Program-made: the position numbers and the translations under genes
Notes under the pieces: model-generated
What the model was told of the DNA's origin: nothing
Seen by the model: only the letters and a program-made list of their open reading frames with translations
Databases searched by the model: none
In this document: positions 45,590-54,668 of the stretch, one piece after another
Layout of the letters: every line of letters starts with the position of its first letter
How positions within the stretch are numbered: position 1 is the stretch's first letter
Assembly (NCBI GenBank): GCA_019459455.1
Contig: JAIBEX010000021.1
Span: forward strand, 439,555-503,554
Source of the DNA: Weeksellaceae bacterium
GTDB lineage: Bacteria; Bacteroidota; Bacteroidia; Flavobacteriales; Weeksellaceae
Direction: 5' to 3'
DNA length: 64,000 bases

Positions 45590-46741
45590 TTGAAAAGGCC
45601 TTTTCTTGCAAGGATCAACCAATGGTTTGTTTTCGGACTGCTTACCCTCGTTACTGCTGCGATCGTTGTAGCATCGGTCATCCTGATCAATTATTTACGG
45701 AAAGAAGAAATCAAGAGGATTGACCTTTTTGCGAGTGCCATCAAGTTCCAGCAGAACGTCGTTGCCCCGGATCCCGAAGTTCAGGATTTACTGCTCAAAA
45801 TTACCAGTTCCAACAGCACGATTCCTGTAATCATATTGGACAAGGATGACCGGCCTATGTTCCATGGTAACATTCCATCAGAAATTGAGAACGACGCCGT
45901 GGCCATCGCTGACCTTGCAAAAAGCATGGGTAAAACCTATCCGCCTATAGAGCTGAAATTTCCGGATGGCAACAATCAATTTGTATATTATGACAATTCG
46001 CGGCTACTGAATGATCTTCGCTACTCTCCCTATCTGCTTGGACTTTTCATCTTTGCCTATCTTATGTTTTCATTTTGGTTTTTAAGGACCATCAAAAAGA
46101 CAGACGAGGGTTTTCTGTGGGCAGGACTCGCAAAAGAAACTGCACACCAGATTGGAACTCCGCTCTCCTCCATGATCGGGTGGATAGAAATTATGCGCAT
46201 GGACAATCCAAATTCACAGGAGGCGGCCGAAATTGAGAAGGATGTGGACCGTTTGAAGACCATTTCCGAACGTTTCTCTAAAATTGGCTCCGTTCCCGAA
46301 CTCAATGACATGAACCTCTCCGAAACGGTGCTGCAGAACTTTGATTATCTCAAGAAAAGAATCTCCGGGAAGGTAAATTTTTCGCTGAATCTGCCCAACA
46401 GGGAAGTGCTGATCCCGCACAACCGCATACTGCTGAGCTGGGTGATTGAAAATCTTGTAAAAAACGCTGTGGATGCTATGAAGGGGCAGGGGAAGCTGGA
46501 AATTCTGGTGTACGAAAGGGGAAAGAACATTATCCTTGATTTTAAAGACACCGGCTGCGGACTTTCAGCAAGACAGTCGGCCAATGTCTTTAAACCCGGC
46601 TATTCCACAAAAAAAAGAGGCTGGGGACTGGGTCTGAGTCTTGCCAAAAGGGTGGTGAACGAATATCACCGCGGTGACATCCGGATTGCGCATACTGAAA
46701 TTGGAGGTGGAACTACCTTCCGGGTGATTTTAAGGAAATAA
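45590..46741 (+). CDS. orphan sensor histidine kinase
   Basis: 383 aa, starting with a TTG codon (no closer ATG). Transmembrane helices near residues 12-33 and 143-163 flank a ~110-residue periplasmic sensor part. The H-box is A-K-E-T-A-H-Q-I-G-T-P-L-S-S with His186; N-box N-L-V-K-N-A-V-D-A; G1 D-T-G-C-G-L; F box F-K-P-G-Y-S-T-K; G2 G-W-G-L-G-L-S-L-A. No HAMP is obvious and no response regulator is encoded nearby. Five bases after dacB, hinting at a signal linked to cell-wall state. Confidence 0.92.
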   Translation: MKRPFLARINQWFVFGLLTLVTAAIVVASVILINYLRKEEIKRIDLFASAIKFQQNVVAPDPEVQDLLLKITSSNSTIPVIILDKDDRPMFHGNIPSEIENDAVAIADLAKSMGKTYPPIELKFPDGNNQFVYYDNSRLLNDLRYSPYLLGLFIFAYLMFSFWFLRTIKKTDEGFLWAGLAKETAHQIGTPLSSMIGWIEIMRMDNPNSQEAAEIEKDVDRLKTISERFSKIGSVPELNDMNLSETVLQNFDYLKKRISGKVNFSLNLPNREVLIPHNRILLSWVIENLVKNAVDAMKGQGKLEILVYERGKNIILDFKDTGCGLSARQSANVFKPGYSTKKRGWGLGLSLAKRVVNEYHRGDIRIAHTEIGGGTTFRVILRK

Positions 46742-46744
46742 TAA

Positions 46745-48355
46745 TTAGATCTTGACGTAGCTAACGTAGTAGTTCTCATCAAAACTTACGGACATGGATG
46801 ACTTCAGTTCTAAAGTCTGCCAGCTTTCTGTCGGGGTTACTACCATACCACCATTTATTTTCAGTGGCAGTTTCAGGTTTTTAACGGTGTTTTTATATCT
46901 GTACTTAAGCATCCGCCCAGTTTGCTGATATTCGAGGAGAGGAATGTCTGTGGTCCTTAAGTACTGATCAAAAACAGTGGAAAAATCAATGCCCGACTTT
47001 TCCGAAATATAGTCCTCAATTTGTCTTGTTGTTACCGTCTGGTGATAGAATTCCTTATTTAGGCCGCGCAGGATTTGTCTGAATCTTTCATCGTCGTCAA
47101 TAACCTGCCGGATGGTATGCAGCATATTGGCTCCTTTGTAGTACATATCACTGCTGCCCTCAGCTCTGACCCCGTACGTACCGATAATGGACCGGTCATT
47201 TTCAATGTTGGCTCTCGTTCCACGAACATATCTTTCGGCATCTGATTTGTTGAGATAGTGCTCTGTAAATAGCGTCTCAGAATAGGAGGTAAAGCCCTCG
47301 TGAATCCACATATCCGCTTTGTCCCTGGCGGTGATGCTGTTTGCGAACCATTCGTGACCGCTTTCGTGTATGATGATGAAATCCCACTTCAGGCCCACGC
47401 CGGTGTGAGAGAGATCCCTGCCGAGGTAACCGTTCGCAAATTTGTTGCCATAGGCCACATTACTTTGATGCTCCATCCCCAGATATGGGGTTTCTACCAG
47501 TTTATAGCTGTCTTCGTAAAAAGGATAAGGTCCGAACCAATGTTCCAGTGCAGCGAGCATCGGTTTGACCTGTGTAAACTGCTTTTTGGCTTTATCAAGG
47601 TTTTGGGGCAGAACCCAATAATCCAGGTCCAGTTTGCCTTTCTCACCGTTGAAACTGTCCTTGAAGTTCACATAGTTTCCAATATTCGGGACGATGGAGT
47701 AGGCGTTGATGGGATTTTTTACTTCCCACGTAAACCGTTTTTTATCATTTACAGACTCCACTTTGGTCAGTCGGCCGTTGCCTACACCCACCAGGTTTTT
47801 AGGAGTGATGATCCTCATCACGATTCCCTCATCAGGTTCATCGCTCCAGAGGTCTTTAACAGGCAGCCATACGGACGTCCCAATCCCTTCCTGAGCCACG
47901 CTCATTAAAGGATGACCCAACTCATCCTTCTGGAATACCCATCCGCCGTCCCACGGTGCATTTTTTGCCACGGTGGGCGTACCCGAATAGGCAATTTCTA
48001 TAAAATATTTCTTTGACTTTTCTAAACTTCCTTCTGCATAAACCCATAGGAAATCGCCGTCTCTTTCCGTCTTTCCGATTTTGAAATTTGACTTCACCAC
48101 CACGGCCTGCATGGGTTGCTGTATATCAATCTGAAATACGGGAGAATGGACCGGTTTTACAATTTCAAAATGAATGTTGTTGCTGCCTGCCACGATTTTG
48201 CGGTCAAAATCCGCTTCCACAGAAAGGTCATACTTTTTAACATCCCAAAAATTTCTGAACCGGGTATCCGAGCCTTTCAGGGTGTCCGTTATGGAAAAAT
48301 TCTGAACAGTCGTTCCTGTGGTCCAAAGGATGAAAATTATGAAAGCTTTCTTCAT
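46745..48355 (-). CDS. M1-family zinc aminopeptidase, secreted
   Basis: 536 aa from MKKAFIIF (the frame extends to 48376, but a promoter box at 48374-48381 favours the inner ATG). Sec signal peptide, N-terminal beta domain, then G-M-E-H-Q-S-N (the M1 exopeptidase motif in variant GMEH form) and the zinc site H330-E-S-G-H334 with the third ligand Glu353 in W-I-H-E-G-F. It lacks the large C-terminal helical domain of E. coli PepN; this short form is common in Bacteroidetes. Converges on the histidine kinase gene with a 3-base gap. Confidence 0.92.
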   Translation of the reverse strand: MKKAFIIFILWTTGTTVQNFSITDTLKGSDTRFRNFWDVKKYDLSVEADFDRKIVAGSNNIHFEIVKPVHSPVFQIDIQQPMQAVVVKSNFKIGKTERDGDFLWVYAEGSLEKSKKYFIEIAYSGTPTVAKNAPWDGGWVFQKDELGHPLMSVAQEGIGTSVWLPVKDLWSDEPDEGIVMRIITPKNLVGVGNGRLTKVESVNDKKRFTWEVKNPINAYSIVPNIGNYVNFKDSFNGEKGKLDLDYWVLPQNLDKAKKQFTQVKPMLAALEHWFGPYPFYEDSYKLVETPYLGMEHQSNVAYGNKFANGYLGRDLSHTGVGLKWDFIIIHESGHEWFANSITARDKADMWIHEGFTSYSETLFTEHYLNKSDAERYVRGTRANIENDRSIIGTYGVRAEGSSDMYYKGANMLHTIRQVIDDDERFRQILRGLNKEFYHQTVTTRQIEDYISEKSGIDFSTVFDQYLRTTDIPLLEYQQTGRMLKYRYKNTVKNLKLPLKINGGMVVTPTESWQTLELKSSMSVSFDENYYVSYVKI

Positions 48356-48373
48356 TTTGATAAAAAATTTAAC

Positions 48374-48381
48374 CAAAAATA
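48374..48381 (-). promoter_or_regulatory. -7 box of the M1 peptidase gene
   Basis: Reads TATTTTTG on the minus strand, 18 bases before the ATG at 48355. Confidence 0.55.
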
Positions 48382-48412
48382 GGAATTAATTTTACACTAT
48401 AAATTCAAGGTT

Positions 48413-48856
48413 ATGAAAAAGATAGTATTTACATCCCTGCTGCTTGCCACCATAATCAGCTGCAAAAAAGAAACAGTAACCGAAACGGACAATCCGGAAA
48501 CCACTGTAACAGAAACACGTACTGTAGATTCTGAAAGTAACGGCACCCCGGACAACACAACTACTACCGACAATTCCGAATCGGAAAATGAATCAGATGA
48601 TGCGGTAAGCGGCGGTCAGGAAACGTCAGAAGATTATATCGCCGGAAGCAGGAGAATCAAGGCGACCTTCAGGCATGATGCTGAAGGTAAACCGGTAGCC
48701 GTAATTTCTGAAAGTGGAAAGGCCGATATATTGTTGTACCGAAAGGGAGATACGAATGTTTATGCACTGGATGGAGACGGGGTCAGTCTTACGGTATCAG
48801 GGAATAATCTGCAAATTAACGAAAACGGGAAGACCACCACATTCAATGTGGATTGA
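48413..48856 (+). CDS. lipoprotein of unknown function
   Basis: 147 aa. Lipobox I-I-S-C with Cys17. Residues ~20-75 are a low-complexity Thr/Ser/Glu/Asp/Asn-rich linker, then a compact ~70-residue domain beginning at I-A-G-S-R-R with repeated short strands (beta-rich: A-D-I-L-L-Y-R, V-Y-A-L-D-G-D-G-V-S-L-T-V-S-G). It diverges from the M1 gene and is followed by the ECF sigma gene. No family recognised. Confidence 0.75.
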   Translation: MKKIVFTSLLLATIISCKKETVTETDNPETTVTETRTVDSESNGTPDNTTTTDNSESENESDDAVSGGQETSEDYIAGSRRIKATFRHDAEGKPVAVISESGKADILLYRKGDTNVYALDGDGVSLTVSGNNLQINENGKTTTFNVD

Positions 48857-48875
48857 TGACGTACGGCACGTCGTT

Positions 48876-48897
48876 TAATTTTGTATTTTTACCTTTG
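48876..48897 (+). promoter_or_regulatory. two -7 boxes before the ECF sigma gene
   Basis: TAATTTTG at 48876-48883 and TACCTTTG at 48890-48897; the second ends 2 bases before the ATG at 48900. A small inverted repeat (GACGT-N5-ACGTC, 48858-48872) lies just upstream and may end the preceding transcript. Confidence 0.5.
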
Positions 48898-48899
48898 AA

Positions 48900-49457
48900 A
48901 TGAAGGACGAGCAACTTTTACCCCTAATACTGAAGGCACGGGATAAAAATCAGAAAGCCCAAACGCATCTCATCAACCTTTTCTGGGTTGATGTTTTTTC
49001 TTTTGTGATGAAGAAAGTGAAAGATGAAAATGATGCGGACGAAATCACGGTCAATGTCTTTTCCAAAGTCCTGAACAAATTGGATCTTTACGACCCCAGT
49101 TTTCAGTTCAAGACCTGGATCCTTACCATAGCCCAAAATACAGTAATCGATTTCTGGAGGAGGAAGAAGCGCGAAAATGAAGATTCCACCGATAATTTTG
49201 ATGAATTTAAAGACCAGTTTGCCCGTTCGCCGGAAGAACTTCTTATTTCCGAGGAAGACCAGAAACAGATTCTCGCCGTCATTGAAAGTCTGGACCGTAA
49301 TTACCAGGATATCATCCGCCTGCGGTTCTTTGAGGAAAAAAGCATTAAGGAGATTGCTGAGGAACTTAACCTCACCGTAGCAAATACCAAAGTTCGGATC
49401 ATGAGAGCCAAGAAAGTCCTGTCTGCATTATTGAAGACCAACGAGTACGAAGATTGA
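48900..49457 (+). CDS. ECF-type RNA polymerase sigma factor
   Basis: 185 aa with sigma region 2 (F-V-M-K-K-V...A-D-E-I-T-V-N-V-F-S-K-V-L) and region 4 (L-D-R-N-Y-Q-D-I-I-R-L-R-F-F-E-E-K-S-I-K-E-I-A-E-E-L-N-L-T-V). The linker holds a charged R-R-K-K-R-E-N-E-D-S segment. No anti-sigma gene follows (lipA is next) and none with a zinc-binding domain precedes it, so its control is unknown. Two promoter boxes lie at its start, the nearer touching the ATG. Confidence 0.93.
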   Translation: MKDEQLLPLILKARDKNQKAQTHLINLFWVDVFSFVMKKVKDENDADEITVNVFSKVLNKLDLYDPSFQFKTWILTIAQNTVIDFWRRKKRENEDSTDNFDEFKDQFARSPEELLISEEDQKQILAVIESLDRNYQDIIRLRFFEEKSIKEIAEELNLTVANTKVRIMRAKKVLSALLKTNEYED

Positions 49458-49486
49458 TGAAAGCAATTTGTATTTTCGTAAATTTG
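49454..49486 (+). promoter_or_regulatory. promoter of lipA
   Basis: TAAATTTG at 49479-49486 with TTG at 49454-49456 (22-base spacer), 16 bases before the lipA ATG at 49503. Confidence 0.6.
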
Positions 49487-49502
49487 CTCTTTTATTTTTA
49501 AG

Positions 49503-50369
49503 ATGAACGAAACCATCCCTGACACCACCATTCAGAAACCAAAATGGATCCGTGTAAAACTGCCTACGGGAAAGAACTACCGCGAACTCCGCACCTTGGT
49601 GGACAAATATAAACTGAACACCATCTGCCAGAGCGGAAGCTGCCCGAACATGGGCGAATGCTGGGGAGAGGGCACCGCAACTTTTATGATCCTTGGGAAC
49701 ATCTGCACCCGCAGCTGTGGTTTTTGTGGCGTAAAGACAGGAAAACCGCTGGATGTAAACTGGGACGAACCCGAAAAAGTCGCGCGCTCCATCAAGTTAA
49801 TGAAAATAAAACACGCGGTTCTCACTTCGGTGGACCGTGATGATTTGAAGGATATGGGTTCCATACTTTGGGCCGAAACCGTAAATGCCGTACGGAGGAT
49901 TTCCCCGGGCACTACCATTGAAACGTTGATTCCTGACTTTCAGGGTATTACAAAACACATAGACCGCCTGATTGAAGTTTCTCCCGAAGTCATTTCCCAC
50001 AATATGGAAACTGTAAAGCGGCTGACACGCGAAGTGCGTATACAGGCAAAGTATGAAAGGAGCCTGGAAGTGCTGCGGTACCTGAAAGAGGCCGGACAGA
50101 AGCGCACGAAAACAGGTTTGATGCTGGGCCTGGGAGAAGAAACAGATGAGGTTTTCAGAACGATTGAAGACATCCGGGAATCCAATGTGGATGTGATTAC
50201 CATCGGCCAATATCTGCAGCCTACAAAAATACACCTGCCGGTAAAGAAATTTGTAACGCCTGAAGAATTTGAAGCATTTGGTGATTTTGCCAGAAACCTG
50301 GGATTCCGACATGTGGAAAGTTCACCGCTGGTCAGAAGTTCTTACCATGCAGAGAAACATATCCATTAA
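49503..50369 (+). CDS. lipA: lipoyl synthase
   Basis: Radical SAM enzyme that inserts two sulfurs into protein-bound octanoyl groups. 288 aa. Auxiliary cluster C-x4-C-x5-C as C-Q-S-G-S-C-P-N-M-G-E-C, radical SAM cluster C-x3-C-x2-C as C-T-R-S-C-G-F-C, and the C-terminal R-S-S-Y-H-A-E loop whose Ser binds the auxiliary cluster. All are present. Its product serves the complexes that use lpdA (18.9 kb). Ends in a strong terminator. Confidence 0.97.
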   Translation: MNETIPDTTIQKPKWIRVKLPTGKNYRELRTLVDKYKLNTICQSGSCPNMGECWGEGTATFMILGNICTRSCGFCGVKTGKPLDVNWDEPEKVARSIKLMKIKHAVLTSVDRDDLKDMGSILWAETVNAVRRISPGTTIETLIPDFQGITKHIDRLIEVSPEVISHNMETVKRLTREVRIQAKYERSLEVLRYLKEAGQKRTKTGLMLGLGEETDEVFRTIEDIRESNVDVITIGQYLQPTKIHLPVKKFVTPEEFEAFGDFARNLGFRHVESSPLVRSSYHAEKHIH

Positions 50370-50410
50370 GAAAATAAAAGTAAAAGATATAGACCGTATA
50401 TTTAGTACAC

Positions 50411-50441
50411 ATCGCCGCGGAATCTGCGGCGATTTTTTTTT
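50411..50441 (+). terminator. terminator of lipA
   Basis: 8-bp stem (50411-50418 with 50426-50433), 7-base loop, then a long T run. Confidence 0.9.
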
Positions 50442-50501
50442 GACATACAGGTTCATTGCTGTGTGAAAAATCATTATCTTTAAAATTCAATCCTAAAAAG
50501 T

Positions 50502-51344
50502 ATGCTCATGAAATTAGTTAAGATTTCCTCTCTTGTCCTGGTTTTTCTCCTGGCTTTTTCCTGCAAAGAAAAAACTGCGTCCACAGGCGAAACTGTTTCA
50601 GAAGAAGTGAAAACCGGAGGCGATATTAAAACCGAGGAGGTTTCCTACGGAATTAATGGAGTAACCCACCGCTCTTTCGCAGCGTACAACGCTGATCTGA
50701 AGGGACCACTTCCGGTGGTATTTGTGCTTCCGGAATGGTGGGGTTTGAATGATTATGTAAAAGGACGCACCAAACAGCTGGCAGGTTTGGGATATTATGC
50801 GGTTGCGGTCGATTATTACGGAGAGGGAAAGGTTGTGGAGACTCCCGAGGAAGCACAGAAGCTTTCTTCACATTTCTATAAGATCCGGGTTGATGCAAAA
50901 AGGATATTCGACGCAGTAAAAAATAAGGTCATCATTACAGAAAATGCAGACCATACCAAAATGGCAATAATCGGGTATTGCTTCGGTGGTGCGCAGGCTC
51001 TGAATATGGGTCGTCTGTCTGGTGATTTCAAGGGTGTGGTGAGTTTTCATGGGAATCTGAAAACCGGAATCCGGGCAAAAAACAGTAAAGTAAAATACCT
51101 TGTGCTGAACGGTGCTGCTGACACTTTTGTTCCGAAGGAAGAAATCTCTGCTTTCAAAAAGGAAATGGACAGTGCAAAAATCAATTATAAATTTGTTGAT
51201 TATCCCAACGCCCTGCATGCCTTTACAAATCCGGACGCGACGGCAGTGGGCAAAAAATTCAATATACCGATCGCCTATAATAAGGAAGCTGATCAAAAAT
51301 CATGGCATGAAATGAAGGCTTTTCTGGCTGAAGTATTGAAGTAA
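50502..51344 (+). CDS. dienelactone hydrolase family lipoprotein
   Basis: 280 aa (278 from the second Met at 50508). Lipobox A-F-S-C (Cys21 from the first Met). The mature domain is an alpha/beta hydrolase of the DLH type: W-W-G-L-N-D-Y near residue 80, Cys nucleophile in G-Y-C-F-G-G-A, Asp in G-A-A-D-T-F-V-P, His in L-H-A-F. Usually cytosolic elsewhere; here lipid-anchored. A near-consensus box (TATCTTTA, 50475-50482) lies upstream. Substrate unknown. Confidence 0.88.
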   Translation: MLMKLVKISSLVLVFLLAFSCKEKTASTGETVSEEVKTGGDIKTEEVSYGINGVTHRSFAAYNADLKGPLPVVFVLPEWWGLNDYVKGRTKQLAGLGYYAVAVDYYGEGKVVETPEEAQKLSSHFYKIRVDAKRIFDAVKNKVIITENADHTKMAIIGYCFGGAQALNMGRLSGDFKGVVSFHGNLKTGIRAKNSKVKYLVLNGAADTFVPKEEISAFKKEMDSAKINYKFVDYPNALHAFTNPDATAVGKKFNIPIAYNKEADQKSWHEMKAFLAEVLK

Positions 51345-51390
51345 CCTGACCGTGGGCAATTATTGATTTTATTCCGAAGAGTGTATATAA

Positions 51391-51437
51391 GGAATCCGCC
51401 TAAAACTTGGTTTTGGCGGATTCTTTATAATTTTTTT
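51391..51437. terminator. terminator between DLH lipoprotein and SpoIIAA-like genes
   Basis: Long stem: 9 bp (51392-51400 with 51415-51423) plus an inner 5 bp separated by one bulged T, a 3-base loop, then T-rich sequence; it lies between convergent genes and could work on both strands. Confidence 0.85.
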
Positions 51438-51446
51438 AAAGAAATG

Positions 51447-51830
51447 CTATTTATCTCCTATTTCATCGCCGTTTGCGCACCAGAAAACCGCATTCTGCAG
51501 AAATTCCTTTGGAAAAGATTTGAATTCTCCGGGCATAAGCACGCTGAAGATATCGGTGAAGTTCCTCACCGCTTTGTTATCGGTAACGATAGCCGCACGG
51601 TTCCATTTGGTGATGTTTTTTAGTCCAAGAAGGGCATCCTGGAACCAGGCGCCAGCGGTAAAATTGTCCAAATCTGTATCGAGGAGCAGTAAGTAGTTCA
51701 GCTCATCAAATGCATTCACTTTCGCCTCAACATGAGGAAAAACAAGGTTCTCAAAATCTTCCTGGGAAATCTCGCCGGCTGCTTTAAATGCTGCCACGTT
51801 TTCGGGAACATCGGGAATAACTGTAATCAT
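51447..51830 (-). CDS. SpoIIAA-like (PF11964) protein
   Basis: 127 aa alpha/beta protein: V-A-A-F-K-A-A-G-E-I-S-Q-E-D-F near the start, N-Y-L-L-L-L-D-T-D-L in the middle, R-A-A-I-V-T-D-N-K-A-V-R-N-F-T-D near residue 90, and F-P-K-E-F-L-Q-N-A-V-F-W at the end. These fit the SpoIIAA-like/STAS-fold family, often found with ion transporters or stress genes. No kinase or partner nearby. Single gene. Confidence 0.82.
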   Translation of the reverse strand: MITVIPDVPENVAAFKAAGEISQEDFENLVFPHVEAKVNAFDELNYLLLLDTDLDNFTAGAWFQDALLGLKNITKWNRAAIVTDNKAVRNFTDIFSVLMPGEFKSFPKEFLQNAVFWCANGDEIGDK

Positions 51831-51977
51831 AACTTGTAGTTTTAAGGTTTTAGATGGAATAGGACCCCCATAGAGGGTATAATAAGTCCTGAGAATCTAA
51901 AAGAATGGGAACAAGAATTGAACCATAAAAAAATTCTGTTTTACAGCAGATCTGAATTAAAACCTGAATTTTTGCCC

Positions 51978-51985
51978 TATTTTTG
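51978..51985 (+). promoter_or_regulatory. -7 box of the FAD oxidoreductase-cinA operon
   Basis: Perfect TATTTTTG, 21 bases before the ATG at 52007; also argues against the upstream TTG start at 51983. Confidence 0.6.
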
Positions 51986-52006
51986 ATAACGTTACGAAAA
52001 TTTACT

Positions 52007-53212
52007 ATGGATCTTAAATCAAACGAACCCTTCTGGCTCGTAAAAAACGGCATACTCAATTCATACCCTTCTTTGAAAGAGGACGAAACATGTGACGTTC
52101 TGGTGGTAGGTGGAGGCATCACGGGCAGTCTCATTGCACATCAGATGATAAAGGACGGATATAAAACGGTGCTCATAGACCGGCGTGAAATCGCAAACGG
52201 CAGTACATCTGCCACAACCTCCATGCTTCAGTACGAGATTGATATTCCTTTGTTTGAACTCTCGCAAAAAATCGGAAATATAGGCGCGGTTGAGAGTTAC
52301 AGGGCCTGTTCCAAGTCCATTGATGATTTGGAGCAAATTTCGAAAGAGATCAAATCAAACGCCGGTTTTGAAAGGAAAAAATCACTGTTTTTCGCTGCTA
52401 AAAAGAAAGATGTTGCCGGGCTGAAAAAAGAATATGAAGCCAGGAAAGCAGCAGGTTTCAAAATGAAGTGGATGGAAAGCGGGGAGGTTAAAGATAAGTT
52501 CGGTCTGGATAACACCTACGGCGGAATCCTTTCGCAACAGGGAGCAAGTGTGGATGCGTTTATCCTGGCACATGAACTTTTGGAGTATAACGCAAACAAG
52601 GGACTGAAGATTTATGATAGAACGGAAATGAAATCGGTGAACTATCACAAAGGCTTTAACGAAGTGGTGACCACTGAGAAGTTGAAAATCAAGGCGAAAA
52701 AAATCATCTACTGCATTGGTTACGAAAGTAAAAGTCTGATAAAGGAGAATTTTGTACAACTTAAAAGCACCTTTGCAATCGTTTCCGAAAGGGATGAAAC
52801 AAAACTGAAGCCCCTTCAGAAAACCCTTTTCTGGAATACGGCTGAACCCTATATCTACATGAGAACCACCGACGACGGAAGGCTTCTGCTTGGCGGCGGT
52901 GACGAAGATTTCCGCGATCCGGAAAAGCGGGACAGACTCCTGACGAAGAAAGAAAAAGAAATTCTCAGAAATCTTAACAAAATACTTCCCCAATATGCGT
53001 TTTATACCGACTTTGTCTGGGCTGGCACCTTTGGCGAGACCAAGGATGGGTTACCGTACATCGGAGAGCATCGGGATTTCAAAAATTCGTATTTCGTACT
53101 GGGTTTTGGCGGGAACGGCATCACCTTTTCTGTGACCGGTATGGAGATGGTTTCCTGCTTTCTGAAAAAGAAACCTCACAACCTCTCGGAATACTTTAAA
53201 TTTGGAAGATAA
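52007..53212 (+). CDS. FAD-dependent oxidoreductase (DadA/glycine-oxidase-like)
   Basis: 401 aa. Dinucleotide fold V-L-V-V-G-G-G-I-T-G-S-L-I near residue 35, then I-D-R-R-E-I-A-N-G-S-T-S-A-T-T (the loop that holds FAD in DAO-type enzymes) and the C-terminal F-G-G-N-G-I-T-F-S. Fits the amine/amino-acid oxidase (DAO, PF01266) family; substrate unknown. It is read with cinA 9 bases downstream. Confidence 0.88.
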   Translation: MDLKSNEPFWLVKNGILNSYPSLKEDETCDVLVVGGGITGSLIAHQMIKDGYKTVLIDRREIANGSTSATTSMLQYEIDIPLFELSQKIGNIGAVESYRACSKSIDDLEQISKEIKSNAGFERKKSLFFAAKKKDVAGLKKEYEARKAAGFKMKWMESGEVKDKFGLDNTYGGILSQQGASVDAFILAHELLEYNANKGLKIYDRTEMKSVNYHKGFNEVVTTEKLKIKAKKIIYCIGYESKSLIKENFVQLKSTFAIVSERDETKLKPLQKTLFWNTAEPYIYMRTTDDGRLLLGGGDEDFRDPEKRDRLLTKKEKEILRNLNKILPQYAFYTDFVWAGTFGETKDGLPYIGEHRDFKNSYFVLGFGGNGITFSVTGMEMVSCFLKKKPHNLSEYFKFGR

Positions 53213-53221
53213 TTCTAAACA

Positions 53222-54484
53222 ATGAAAGCAGTTCTCATTACCATTGGCGACGAAATTCTCTCCGGAAATACGGTAGACACCAATTCAAATTTCATCGCCG
53301 CAGAACTGAAAAAGATCGGGATTCAGGTCGTGCAGATTTTCACCATTTCGGATGAGGTTGAAACCATCAAGGGAACGCTGAAATCTGCTTTTGAGCTGGG
53401 CGATTTGGTGCTGACCACCGGTGGACTGGGACCTACAAAGGACGACAAAACCAAAAGGGCCTTTGCAGAGTTCTTCGATGATGAGCTGATTGTGGACAAG
53501 GTAACGTATGAACATTTGCGAGGCCTTTTAATCAAACGCAAGCGGGAACATCTGCTGGAACTGAATAAGGATCAGGCGGTTGTTCTATCCAAAGCGAAAA
53601 TTTTACAGAACGATAACGGTACTGCTCCCTGTATGATGGTTGAAGAGAATGGGAAAACAGCCATTTGCCTGCCCGGTGTGCCTTACGAAGTAAAACCGTT
53701 GATCACCGGTAAAATCATTCCTTTCCTGAAAGAAAAATATGCACTGCACCACATTCTTACCCGTTCTGTTTCAGTAGTCGGGATACCGGAAAGCCTGCTC
53801 TCACAAATGCTTGAGGAATGGGAGTTAGCGCTTCCCCAAAACATCTCCCTTTCGTACCTGCCTGTAGGCAACAGGATCAAATTGCGCCTAACTTCCCAGG
53901 GTCAGGATTTGCAGCTGCTGGAGCGCAAAATCGGCGGGGAAGTGAAAAAACTTGAACCGCTGATAGGGGACCATGTAATCTCCTGGCAGGGAAATGAAAT
54001 TCAGGAAATACTGAAGCAGATTCTAACCGAAAGAAACCTTACACTTTCCACTGCGGAAAGCTGTACTGGAGGAGCGCTTGCCCGCTTGATTACCTCAGTT
54101 CCGGGAAGTTCCAAATATTTTTTAGGCGGGATTATTCCGTACGACTACCACAGGAAAATTGAAATCCTGGGAGTCTCAAAGAAAACTGTTCTTGAGAAGA
54201 CGCCAGTATCGGTAGAAGTGGCGCAGGAAATGAGCCTTGGCTGCATGAAACTGTTCGATACCGACATATCGATATCCACAACAGGCGTTGCAGGCCCATC
54301 TTCAGATGAGTTCGACAGCGAATTGGGAACGGTATTCTATTCCATCCGCATGAAGGATGTTGAAATAACAAACCGGCTGTTCCTGCCGCATATGGAACGC
54401 AACGATTTTGCTCATTTTGTATCGATGCGGGCACTTCAGGATCTGGTGGAGATTTTGGTAAGTAAGGTAGGTGATGTCAGATAG
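53222..54484 (+). CDS. cinA: CinA-family nicotinamide-nucleotide amidohydrolase
   Basis: 420 aa with two parts: N-terminal MoCF/molybdopterin-binding-like domain (T-I-G-D-E-I-L-S-G-N-T-V-D-T-N near residue 7, then T-T-G-G-L-G-P-T-K-D-D) and a C-terminal amidase domain (S-T-A-E-S-C-T-G-G-A-L-A-R-L near residue 278, with T-G-V-A-G-P). Recycles NMN to NaMN and may hydrolyse ADP-ribose. Full-length form, translated with the FAD oxidoreductase gene. The 184-base gap after it holds nothing I recognise. Confidence 0.94.
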   Translation: MKAVLITIGDEILSGNTVDTNSNFIAAELKKIGIQVVQIFTISDEVETIKGTLKSAFELGDLVLTTGGLGPTKDDKTKRAFAEFFDDELIVDKVTYEHLRGLLIKRKREHLLELNKDQAVVLSKAKILQNDNGTAPCMMVEENGKTAICLPGVPYEVKPLITGKIIPFLKEKYALHHILTRSVSVVGIPESLLSQMLEEWELALPQNISLSYLPVGNRIKLRLTSQGQDLQLLERKIGGEVKKLEPLIGDHVISWQGNEIQEILKQILTERNLTLSTAESCTGGALARLITSVPGSSKYFLGGIIPYDYHRKIEILGVSKKTVLEKTPVSVEVAQEMSLGCMKLFDTDISISTTGVAGPSSDEFDSELGTVFYSIRMKDVEITNRLFLPHMERNDFAHFVSMRALQDLVEILVSKVGDVR

Positions 54485-54668
54485 AGACCGGCTCTTTTCC
54501 TGCATCAAAAAGCATAATCTTAGCATAAATTCCAGCGCTTCTACATATACGAGTGTATTTTCTCAGCTGTTTAATTGAATAGACCTTCCACCACCGCCCC
54601 CCTCAGCCAAATGAAAAAATGGCTCCTGTATGGCTAGAGGTCATTTCTGAATATTGTATTTCCGATCG

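Noticed and set aside
48858..48872. ECF-sigma autoregulatory operator (inverted repeat)
   Set aside because: Only 5-bp arms; more likely the end of the lipoprotein transcript or chance.
52382..52993. 203-aa open frame antisense to the FAD oxidoreductase
   Set aside because: Shadow frame; opposite strand is clearly coding.
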